From Coenobita brevimanus (lineage: Eukaryota; Arthropoda; Malacostraca; Decapoda; Coenobitidae), in assembly GCA_032717465.1 (NCBI GenBank), contig JAVRFU010003718.1, positions 680,824 to 744,823 of the forward strand: a DNA stretch of 64,000 nucleotides, written 5' to 3'. The position numbers and the translations under genes were made by a program. Each line of letters opens with the position of its first letter. Positions within the stretch are counted from its first letter, which is position 1. Below, one piece after another: positions 43,458 to 54,160 of this stretch. The notes beneath the pieces were generated by a model, which searched no databases, was not told the origin of the DNA, and was given only the letters and a program-made list of their open reading frames with translations.

Positions 43458-44170
43458 TTATTTTTCATGAATCTATAATTTCCACTTTCCAGGGCAGCAC
43501 CCTTCCCCTTGTACACACTTACAGTCACATTCTTCACCCAGTCATCTGGGACAACACACTCATATACAGTATAATTGTAAATATCGTCAACAACCCAGTC
43601 CTATACCTACTGAGGCCTTCAGCATTTCAGTTGTCAACCCAGACACACCTGCCAATTTCCCCACCTGCATCCTGCCTATTGTCCTGCTCACAGTAGCAGC
43701 ATCATTCAAAGGCCAAGGACCAAACACTGCATCTCCAGACTCCAAACCTACCCTGGTCCAGTCATTCAGCAACCGGTTATAATGCTCTCTCGAGGCATTT
43801 TCAATATCATCACTGTCCACCACTACCATTCCTTTATAATTCTTCACACACTGCTCACCTATGATATCCCTGTTTTCCCTCTTCACCTCATTTGAGACCT
43901 TAAACACCATTTTTCTTTCTTTCAGCACTATTTAGGTTATACATTAAAGTCTCAGAGACTAGCAGTTTCCATTTGAACCTCTTTCCTGGCACTACATTTG
44001 GCAGCTAATTATTCATCTCTGTGACTACACCTTTTCCATTCCCAGAAATGCCTCTTTCCTTAACAGCAACATCTACACCCTCATTTTGACTATTTTTGGT
44101 GTGCCCCTGACAATGTTACCCTTGACGTTCATACCTCTCACCCTCCTCACCCAACTATCATTATCCATCC
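43458..44170 (-). pseudogene. RTE-3 LINE, linker/RT start and C-terminal remnants
   Basis: A - strand frame at 43587-43928 reads FKVSNEVKRENRDIIGEQCV, SREHYNRLLNDW and IGRMQVGKLAGVSGLTTEML, followed by a degenerate VYKGKGxALE-like stretch towards 43500. These are the linker and first RT block of an RTE-type family whose consensus reads GKAAGxSGxxxEMLKA. Upstream at 43960-44170 are C-terminal-like scraps. Confidence 0.6.
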
Positions 44171-44182
44171 TCTTTATCTATC

Positions 44183-44409
44183 TATTCTATTGCCAAATGC
44201 CTTAATCTCATACGGGGTGGCCACAAACAAATTGCCTCCATGTCACCATGTCCCCCATCATTTCATTGCCCTGCTACCAGCTCACACCCCCCTCTCTCAT
44301 ATACATCTCCACTTCATCCCTCCATCTTATCCTTTGCCTCCCACTCCCCCCTTCACCTCATTCACATCCACTCTCCTCATCAGTCTCTTGCTCTCCATCC
44401 TCTCCACAG
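44183..44409 (-). pseudogene. RTE-2-like 3' end fragment
   Basis: CTAT tail and the GGGGTGGCCACAAAC block mark the 3' end of an RTE-1/2-type LINE on the - strand. It is diverged and cut at 44410 by CR1-B. Confidence 0.7.
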
Positions 44410-45790
44410 AAGAAGAACCCCTGAATTATAAACCAGTGTCCCTAATCAGCATGGTCGCAAAATTGTGTGAAAGAATTCTGAAAGATAGATGGATAAAATA
44501 TTTGAAGAGATGAATATTTTGACTGATAGTCAGTTTGGAGATAGAAGTGGAAGGTCATGTGTTTCCAACTTGTTGAGTTTTTACTCAAGAGCGATTAACG
44601 TGCTTCAGGAAAGAGAAGGTTGGGTGGATTGTGTGTATTTAGATTTGGAGAAGGCCTTTGACAAGGTACCCCATAAGACACTAATGTGGAAACAAGAGCA
44701 TAAAGGAGGACTGAAGGGGAACCACCTAGAATGGATGAGAGACTTTTTGAGAGACAGACAAATGAGGATAGTAATAAAGGATAAGATGTCTGGATGGAGG
44801 GAAGTAACAAGTGGAGTCCCACAGAGCTCGGTGTTGGTGCTAGTAATGTTAATGATTTACGTAAATGATAAGATAGCTGGAGTGAAGAGTTATGCAAGTC
44901 TGTTTGCTGATGACGCAAAGATCATGAGGAAGGTTAAGGCTGAGGAGGATTGTAAAATGCTGCAGGACGATCTGGATAGGATACACGACTGGAGCCGGAT
45001 GTGGGAAATGAAATTTAATGCAAGGAAATGTAAAATATTGGAAATGGGTAAAAGTACCGAGAGGCCATCATTGAATTATTTGATGGGTAATGAACCAATC
45101 ACAAAAGCGAGAGAAGAGAAAGATTTGGGTGTGCTGGTCCAGGACAGTTTGTCACCTGAAAAACACATTAACAAGACAGTTAGTGAGACGTATAAACTCC
45201 TGACTAATATAAGAGTAGCTTTTCATTATGTGGATGAGGAGATGATGAAAAAATTGATAGTGGCCATGATTCACCCCAGGCAGGAATATGCAGCAGTAGT
45301 GTGGTCCCAACAAAAAGAAAGACATAAACAAGATTGAGAGAATACAAAGAACAGCAACCAAGATGGTCCCCAGTCTGGCAGATCTGTCATACAGAGAGAG
45401 GCTGGAAAAGCTGGATTTGCCTTCCTCAGAAGAAAGGAGAAAGAGAGGCGACATGATTGCAGTGTTCAGGACCATGATGGGAGTCGATAAAATTGACAAA
45501 GAAGATCTGTTTTTATGGGATAAGAGAGTAACAAGAGGACACGGCATGAAACTCAGGAAGCCAAGCTGCTTCAAGGATATCAAGAAATGTAGTTTTCCTT
45601 ATAGATGTATAGACCTATGGAATAACCTGGACAAAGAGATCGTCCAGTCTAAAAACTTAAACGCGTTTAAAGCTAAATTTGACTTATTGAGAAACAGAGA
45701 CGGGACCCCACGAGCGTAGCTCATTTCCTGTATATCACAATTAGGTAAATACAAGTATCAAGAAGAGCATAGTGATAGAAAAAAAAAAGA
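44410..45790 (+). pseudogene. CR1-B LINE 3' half (3.5-kb array, unit 1)
   Basis: Open frame 44489-45337: FGDRSGRSCVSNLLSFY, DCVYLDLEKAFDKVPHKTL, SGVPQSSVLVLVM and SYASLFADDAKIMRK, then the CR1 thumb (KDLGVLVQDSLSPEKHINK). A 2-bp deletion near 45310 (CAACAAAAAG) shifts into 45363-45719, which ends RNRDGTPRA. The 3' UTR has ATTAGGTAAATAC and an A-run. This copy lacks the two frameshifts shared by units 2-4 and is the more ancestral copy there. Confidence 0.85.
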
Positions 45791-45821
45791 GGACAGGACA
45801 GAAAGAAAGACTGGAGACAAA

Positions 45822-45897
45822 AAGGCCCCTTTTAGTCGCCTCTTACGACAAATAGGGATACTGGGGAAGTATTCTTTCCCCCCTTCCCCAGGGGGTC
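45822..45897 (-). other. RTE 5'-end-like structured motif (unit 1)
   Basis: On the - strand: CTGGGGAAG/CTTCCCCAG stem, then GTCG(TAAGAGG)CGAC and CTAAAAGG. It lies just after the A-run of CR1-B, with no RTE ORF attached. Confidence 0.65.
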
Positions 45898-47570
45898 CAC
45901 ACACTCAAGAGAAATTACAAGTTTAATCCCTTCCCACCTGCTGCTTCTCTATTCAGTCACTAATTCCTTAGGTCAAACGCTATGACCTCAACCTATTTCT
46001 TTTATGGTATGTTTCTCACAACTTCACCCTCAGCATTCACACCTCTCACCCTCTCCACTCAGTTGTCACCCTCCATCCTCTCCAGCATCAATGTACCCCT
46101 TCTTCTCATATCACTAACACATTCAGGTCCCATCCTTCCTCTAAACTATATATATATACAAGCCTGATCCCACCAGGCCAGTCATTCCATGCCCACTTCA
46201 CTGTTTCTTATCACTGCTTACAAAAAATCAGCAACCTTCCTTCCTTGTTGTACATTTTCAAGCACTTCACCCTCCAAACTTCAATCCTTACTCATCACAC
46301 TATCCAAGTACTTAAACGCACTCACACTTTCCATTTCCTCATCATCCAACATCACTGTGCATCCCTTATTTCTCTCGAGGACCATAACTTTACTCTTCCC
46401 TACATTCACCATTAAATTCCATATCTTACACACTCTTAGAACCTCATTCACCAAGCCTTGACGTTCCCCTTTGTCCTCACTTAACAATACAGTATCATCT
46501 GCAAACAACAGTACAGGGAGTTTCAAAATCTTGCTTTCTCTCCTTAAAGTCGCTCCAACACAATACTATGGCTCTATTATCTATCCTTCATTATCAACAT
46601 ATTCTAATGTCAAACTCTGCACGCTGGGCTATGAATATCCACCTCCATTACTGACCAATTCACACTACCGTACAGCATTAAAATCCTAACACATGCTGCA
46701 TAAAAGCACTTATTACCCTCCTACCGAGGTAGCCCCACTTCCAGCGCATATCATGTCCCACAAATAACAAAACTCCTCCACACACTGAAGACACACTCCA
46801 CCAAACTTAATCCTTTCCTACATCTCTGTCTTGCCACACTCTCCCCTCCACACCAAACACACAAAATCACCAGTACAGTATTTTGGTTTGGAATCCTACC
46901 TTCTAATAATACTGTATCTCTTATGCACCCACTTATCACAAAGACGCCCAAGGTGGAATTATTCCCCACAATCTTGTGGCAAATTGCATATGGACAAACT
47001 CGCCCTCCTTGGACAGCACCACCACCTGCCCTAAATATCATCACCTCAGCTTTAACCGCTCTTACTCTCTAACACACAAGTCCCATTCTATCCCAGTATT
47101 TCCTACATCTTTCAACCCAATCTCTCTCTGCCATCAACACTGTCATTAGCATAAAACAACACCCATGGGAGTGTAGTTCTAAAGTCTCATAAGAGCTTCA
47201 AGAACCATGTGGAACAATAATGGAGTTGAAACTGACCCTTGATGCCCACCACCATTCAAAGAACATTTATCAACCAAATCTCCGTTCACTTTCACCTGAG
47301 TGCGAGCACCTTCATACACTGCCATAACCACCCTAACTAGTCAGTTCTCCATCCCGAGCTTTCCAATTCCCACTGGCACTCTGTTAAAGACCTTCATGAA
47401 ATCAACAAAAACAAAGTAGAACTCTGTCCTCCTGCCTATATATTTTTATTGAATGTTGTCATATGGTATTGTAAGGTTTATGAAGCCTCCAATTCTCCAT
47501 GCTACTTGATTAAAGGCGGTCTCCCTATTCAGTCCTTTAATCCCGAGGTTACACTTTATAAAGATGACAA

Positions 47571-47600
<30 letters not shown>
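45898..47600 (-). pseudogene. Antisense RTE and RTE-3 remnants (unit 1)
   Basis: 46281-46526 reads LPVLLFADDTVLLSEDKGE, LMVNVGKSKVMVLERN and SVSAFKYLDSVMSKD, an RTE-1/2-like RT piece. 46700-47570 is RTE-3-like: AFNQVAWRIGGF, HQGSVSTPLLFHMVLEAL, the cysteine-rich CPYAICHKIVGNNS segment and VWRSFVIC. Frames are broken throughout. A T-run covers 47574-47599. Confidence 0.65.
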
Positions 47601-47603
<3 letters not shown>

Positions 47604-47689
47604 AATGCGAGGAAGAAGGAACCAAAGGCAACAAGCTCGCAATTGTTGTTCCTTACAAGAGAAAAACAAAATACGAGAGAGCAAAATTC

Positions 47690-47824
47690 AAGATCTGATC
47701 ATTTCGAGATGAATGGACACACTGCATTTTAAAGTGTGGAGATCATGGGAAGTAGGAAATACAGACAGAGGGAGACAGTTCCTCAGCTGACCTGTTCCAT
47801 AAATGAAGGACTGGGAGTAACTGT
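47690..47824 (-). pseudogene. Antisense CR1-A 3' tail (unit 2 start)
   Basis: On the - strand it reads YGTGQLRNCLPLSVFP-like sequence and KCSVSIHLEM, the CR1-A C terminus. It abuts CR1-B head to head. Confidence 0.65.
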
Positions 47825-49285
47825 TAACTCTCTGGAAGTGGGGAAAGTGCCTCAAGAATGGAAGAGGGCAAATGTGGTACCAATTTATAAGGGAGGAAAC
47901 AGGGAAGAACCCCTGAATTATAGACCAGTGTCTCTAACCAGCATGGTTGCAAAATTGTGTGAAAGAATTCTGAAAGACAGATGGATAAAATATCTGGAAC
48001 AGATGAATATTTTGGCTGACAGTCAGTTTGGATTCAGAAGTGGAAGGTCATGTATTTCCAACTTGTTGAGCTTTTACTCAAGAGTGATTGACGTGCTTCA
48101 GGAGAGAGATGGTTGGGTGGATTGTGTGTACAGTATTTAGATTTGCAGAAGGCCTTCGACAAGGTACCCCATAAGAGACTAATGTGGAAACTAAAGCATA
48201 TAGGAGGGTTGAAGGAGAACCTCCTGGAATGGATGAAAGAATCTGTGAGAGACAGACAAATGAGGACAGTAATAAAGGATACGATGTCTGGATGGAGGGA
48301 AGTAACAAGTGGAGTCCCAGGGTTCGGTGTTGTCGCCAGTAATGTTCCTGATTTATGTAAATGATATGGTAGATGGAGTGAACATTTATGAAAGTCTGTT
48401 TGCTGATGACGCAAAGATCTCAAGGAAGGTAGAGGTTGAGGAGGATTGTAAAATGCTGCAGGACGATCTGGATAGGATACACGACTGGAGCCGGATGTGG
48501 GAAATGAAATTTAATGCAAGGAAATGTAAAATATTGGAAATGGGTAAAAGTACCGAGAGGCCATCATTGAATTATTTGATGGATAATGAACCAATCACAA
48601 AAGCGAGACAAGAGAAAGATTTGGGTGTGCTGGTCCAGGACAGTTTGTCACCTGAAAAACACATTAACAAGACAGTTAGAGAGACGTATAAACTCATGAC
48701 TAATATAAGAGTAGCTTTTCATTATATGGATGAGGAGATGATGAAAAAATTGATAGTGGCCATGATTCACCCCAGGCAGGAATATGCAGCAGTAGTGTGG
48801 TCCCAACACAAAAAGAAAGACATAAACAAGATTGAGAGAATACAAAGAACAGCAACCAAGATGGTCCCCAGTCTGGCAGATCTGTCGTACAGAGAGAGGC
48901 TGGAAAAGCTGGATTTGCCTTCCTCAGAAGAAAGGAGAAAGAGAGGCGACATGATTGCAGTGTTCAGGACCATGATGGGAGTCGATAAAATTGACAAAGA
49001 AGATCTGTTTTTATGGGATAAGAGAGTAACAAGAGGACACGGCATGAAACTCAGGAAGCCAAGCTGCTTCAAGGATATCAAGAAATATAGTTTTCCTTAT
49101 AGATGTATAGACCTATGGAATAACCTGGACAAAGAGATCGTCCAGTCTAAAAACTTAAACGCGTTTAAAGCTAAATTTGACTTATAGAGAAACAGAGACG
49201 GGACCCCACGAGCGTAGCTCATTTCCTGTATATCACAATTAGGTAAATACAAGTATCAAGAAGAGCATAGTGATAGAAAAAAAAA
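47825..49285 (+). pseudogene. CR1-B LINE 3' half (unit 2)
   Basis: Frames 47736-48140, 48113-48364 and 48309-49187 together cover RT: VPQEWKRANVVPIYKGG, FGFRSGRSCISNLLSFY, AFDKVPHKRLMWK and SLFADDAKISRK. A 5-bp insertion near 48131 and a 2-bp loss at the PQG box (GVPGFGV) break it. Both lesions recur in units 3 and 4. An extra TAG at 49186 ends the frame slightly early. Confidence 0.85.
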
Positions 49286-49321
49286 AGAGGACAGGACAGA
49301 AAGAAAGACTGGAGACAAAAA

Positions 49322-49396
49322 GGCCCCTTTTAGTCGCCTCTTACGACAAGCAGGGATACTGGGGAAGTATTCTTTCCCCCCTTCCCCAGGGGGTCC
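49322..49396 (-). other. RTE 5'-end-like structured motif (unit 2)
   Basis: Same stem pair as at 45822-45897, with AGCAGGG where unit 1 has AATAGGG. Confidence 0.65.
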
Positions 49397-51075
49397 ACAC
49401 ACTCAAGAGAAATTACAAGTTTAATCCCTTCCCACCTGCTGCTTCTCTATTCAGTCACTAATTCCTTAGGTCAAACTCTATGACCTCAACCTATTTCTTT
49501 TATGGTATGTTTCTCACAACTTCACCCTCAGCATTCACACCTCTCACCCTCTCCACTCAGTTGTCACCCTCCATCCTCTCCAGCATCAATGTACCCCTTC
49601 TTCTCATATCACTAACACATTCAGGTCCCATCCTTCCTCTAAACAATATATATATATATATACAATCCTGATCCCACCAGGCCAGTCACTCCATGATCAC
49701 TTCAATGTTCCTTATCACTGCTTACAAAAAATCAGCAACCTTCCTTCCTTGTTGTACATTTTCAAGCACTTCACCCTCCAAACTTCAATCCTTACTCATC
49801 ACACTATCCAAGTACTTAAACGCACTCACACTTTCCATTTCCTCATCATCCAACATCACTGTGCATCCCTTATTTCTCTCGAGGACCATAACTTTACTCT
49901 TCCCTACATTCACCATTAAATTCCATATCTTACACACTCTTAGAACCTCATTCACCAAGCCTTGAAGTTCCCCTTTGTCCTCACTTAACAATACAGTATC
50001 ATCTGCAAACAACAGTACAGGCAGTTTCCAAATGTTGCTCTCTCTCCTTAAAGTCGCTCCAACACAATACTATGGCTCTATTATCTATCCTTCATTATCA
50101 ACATATTCTAATGTCAAACTCTGTACGCTGAGCTATGAATATCCACCTACATTACTGACCAATTCACACTACCGTACAGCATTAAAATCCTAACACATGC
50201 TGCATAAAAGCACTTATTACCCTCCTATCGAGGTAGCCCCACTTCCAGCGCATATCATGTCCCACAAATAACAAAACTCCTCCACACACTGAAGACACAC
50301 TCCACCAAACTTAATCCTTTCCTACATCTCTGTCTTGCCACACTCTCCCCTCCACACCAAACACACAAAATCACCAGTACAGTATTTTGGTTTGGAATCC
50401 TACCTTCTAATAATACTGTATCTCTTATGCACCCACTTATCACAAAGACGCCCAAGGTGGAATTATTCCCCACAATCTTGTGGCAAATTGCATATGGACA
50501 AACTCACCCTCCTTGGACAGCACCACCACCTGCCCTAAATATCATCACCTCAGCTTTATCCGCTCTTACTCTCTAACACACAAGTCCCATTCTATCCCAG
50601 TATTTCCTACATCTTTCAACCCTATCTCTCTCTGCCATCAACACTGTCATTAGCATAAAACAACTCCCATGGGAGTGTAGTTCTAAAGTCTCATAAGAGC
50701 TTCAAGAACCATGTGGAACAATAATGGGGTTGAAACTGACCCTTGATGCCCACCACCATTCACAGAACATTTATCACCCAAATCTCCGTTCACTTTCACC
50801 TGAGTGCGAGCACCTTCATACATTGCCATAACCACCCTAACTAGTCAGTTCTCCATCCCGAGCTTTCCAATTCCCACTGGCACTCTGTTAAAGACCTTCA
50901 TGAAATCAACAAAAACAAAGTAGAACTTTGTCCTCCTTCCTATATATTTTTATTAAATGTTGTCATATGCTATTGTATGGTTTATGAAGCCTCCAATTCT
51001 CCATGCTGCTTGATTAAAGGCGGTCTCCCTATTCAATCCTTTAATCCCGAGGTTACACTTTATAAAGATGATTTT
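49397..51075 (-). pseudogene. Antisense RTE and RTE-3 remnants (unit 2)
   Basis: Same blocks as 45898-47600: FADDTVLLSEDKGELQGLV at 49785-50012 and the RTE-3-like part at 50250-51060. The T-run at its end is reduced to six bases. Confidence 0.65.
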
Positions 51076-51179
51076 TTAATGCGAGGAAGAAGGAACCAAA
51101 GGCAACAAGCTAGCAATTGTTGTTCCTTACAAGAGAAAAACAAAATACGAGAGAGCAAAATTCAAGATCTGATCATTTC

Positions 51180-51305
51180 GAGATGAATGGACACACTGCA
51201 TTTTAAAGTGTGGAGATCATGGGAAGTAGGAAATACAGACAGAGGGAGACAGTTCCTCAGCTGACCTGTTCCATAAATGAAGGACTGGGAGTAACTGTTA
51301 ACTCT
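51180..51305 (-). pseudogene. Antisense CR1-A 3' tail (unit 3 start)
   Basis: Frame 51162-51434 (-) reads RVNSYSQSFIYGTGQLRNC and LKCSVSIHLEM, the CR1-A C terminus. Confidence 0.65.
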
Positions 51306-51380
51306 CTGGAAGTGCGGAAAGTGCCTCAAGAATAGAAGAGGGCAAATGTGGTACCAATTTATAAGGGAGGAAACAGGGAA

Positions 51381-54092
51381 GTCAGTCATTTCCTGTGGCA
51401 CCCTCGGGGATGCATAGGGCCTCGATGAACTCACACCACCACATCGTATCTTGTGCTAACTCCTCAAGATCTCCCCAACACTCATCTCCAGCTTCCCGTC
51501 TCATTGTCCTCACCCATGTCTATTTTGGCCTTCCTCTTCCTCTCCTACCAAGTGCCACCCACCCTGGTGTACCTCGTACTATTCCCTGTCTCCTATACAC
51601 ATGTCCTAGCCACTTCCATCGTTAGAACCTAACATGTTCATCGACCGGCTGCACTCCCGTTATTTCTCTAATTCTACTATTTGGTATCCTTTCCCACCAC
51701 TTAACTCCTAATATTCTTCTAAGTGCTTTGTTTTCAAACACCAAGAATTTATTTTCCATAGTCACTGTGCTGTACCAAGACTCGTGTCCATAAATTAAGA
51801 TACTCCTAACCATTACCTTATAAAGTTTGATTTTTGTATGCACAGAAAAATTGTTATTATTCCAAATATTTTTAAGCATTCCCATTGCCTGATTAGCCTT
51901 CTTTAACCTTTCCTCGAATTCAAAGTTCAAAGAACCATCCTTGGCTAAATAAGTACCTAAATATTTAAACCTATCAACTTGCTTTACAACCATACCTCCA
52001 ATTACACATTCCTGCGCATTTTCCATATTCATATTGATTATTTCAGTTTTTCCACAATTAATAACCAAACCCACCTTGTGACCTTCACTCACCAAACAGT
52101 CCAACACTCTCTGCATCTCTTCTGGCCCATCACAAATCAAAACTATATCATCTGCATAATCTAAATCCAAAAGTTTCCTGTTCTCTCCCCAAAGTATACC
52201 TGCACCGGTTTCTGTTCCAACGCGTTTCATAATGTAATCAATGACCAATATAAATAGTAAAGGCGATAGAACACCACCTTGAACTACTCCGGACTTGACT
52301 TCAAACGAATCACTCAGACAACCATCAACCATCACTTTACAAAATGTGTCCTCATGCATGTTCATAATGACCCTCACAAACTCCTCTGGTATTCCATAAT
52401 GTCTCATGATCTTCCCCATAGTCTCTCTCGAAACACTATCAAAAGCCTTTTCAAAATCAACAAAACAAAGACTTAACGGTACTCTCATTTCATTAACTTG
52501 CTGCATCAAATGCCTAACTATAAAGATCTGATCATTGCAACCACGTCCCTTTCTAAAACCAGCCTGTTCATCCCTCAGAATACCCTCAACCACTGGCTCC
52601 AACCTATTTAACAACACTCTACTGAAAACTTTCAAAGCTATCGGTGACAAAGAGATTCCCCTCCAATTACCACATTCACTCAGGTCTCCCTTCTTCGGAA
52701 CTTTAACAATTACACCATTCTTCCAAACTGATGGTAGTAACCCCGTCACCCATATCTTATTGAATAGCTTGGTCAAGATCATTATTAATCTATCCCCCTC
52801 CACTTTAAACATTTCCGGAAATAAACCATCCTCCCCTGGTGCCTTATTATTCTTTAACTGTTTTACTGCTTTCTCCACTTCTGCAAGCCTCAACTCGCCT
52901 GTTTCTATATTTAAATCTTCCTGAGCAGACGGTATATCCTCTTCTGGTGGTATTGGTCTATTAAGAACTCTCTCAAAATACTCTTTCCATCTATTTTTAA
53001 TATCTCCATCTTTGGTCAATAAATTTCCTTCCCTGTCTCTAACTGGTATTTCCTTGCGTTTACCTGCATTACCACTCAGTTCTCTAATCGATTCATATGC
53101 TATTCTTTGACTCTGTCCATCATTTTTGTTTATTAAGATTTCAGTCTCTGCAACCTTTTCATCCACACATCTTCTTTTATCTCTCCTAGCTAACCTTCTT
53201 ACTTCTGAATTCAAACTCCAGTACGCAGCTCTTGCTAATTCAATCTCTCGTTCATCAACGCATTGCATCTCACTCCTCAATTTAGCCTCACCTCTCTTTT
53301 TTATCATATCCCACGTTTCCTCTGATATCCATTTCTTTCTCCTGAATCTATGTCTCCTTCCAATCGTACATTCAGCAGTCTCATGCAAAACTTTGTTCAC
53401 ATCCTCCCACATCTCATCTACACTTCTCTCCCCCTCTTCCAACGTTTCCAACACCAAAAACCTATTTCTGCATTCTAATCTCAATTCCTCCTTTTCTTCT
53501 CCTTCCCTTCTAAGCTTAACAATATCGTATCTACCAACACCAGATTTTTCCTTCTTCTGATTTTTAAGTTTAAACCTTATTTTTGCAATGCTGAGTTGAT
53601 GGTCACTACCAATATCCGCTCCCCGTTTAACATGAACATCTAGCAGAGAACTTCTATGCCTCCTACTGATAGCGATGTGATCAATCTGATTTTTATATTT
53701 TCCACACGGCGACACCCAAGTTGTCTTGTGTATATTGCAATGCTGAAAGACTGTTCCCCCGATGACTAAGTCATTTGCTAGACAGAAGCTTCCAAACCTC
53801 ACTCCGTTTTCACTCATCCTACTACCAACTCCCATCTTACCCATACATGCCTCAAATCCCTCATTTGAACAGCCCATTACTGCATTAAAGTCTCCAACGC
53901 AGATCAAAACATCATGTCTAGGTACCCTTCCTACTCCTTCTTGCAACTTTTCATAAAATGTGTCTTTCCTTTCATCGAGTGCATCATTAGTAGTTGCATA
54001 ACACACAAACAGACTGATGTTGCCATGATTTGATTTAAACCGTGCGTATAACAATCGCCCATCTATAGGATCCCAATCACATAAAGCCTTAT
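51381..54092 (-). mobile_element. RTE-4 LINE, 5'-truncated copy
   Basis: Read on the - strand from a truncation inside the endonuclease (KALCDWDPIDGRLLY) to a TGAC-type tail at 51381. The frame is open down to 51622: GDFNAVMG, SDHQLSIAKI, NKAPGEDGLFPEMF, FVDFEKAFDSV, GVVQGGVLSPLLF, DYADDIVLI, LGVKWWERIP. A nonsense change (DEHVRF then TAA) at 51622 separates the last ~80 residues. At the target, CR1-B positions equivalent to AACCCCT are missing, so the insertion came with a small deletion and not a duplication. Confidence 0.85.
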
Positions 54093-54160
54093 GTGAATTA
54101 TAGACCAGTGTCTCTAACCAGCATGGTTGCAAAATTGTGTGAAAGAATTCTGAAAGACAG

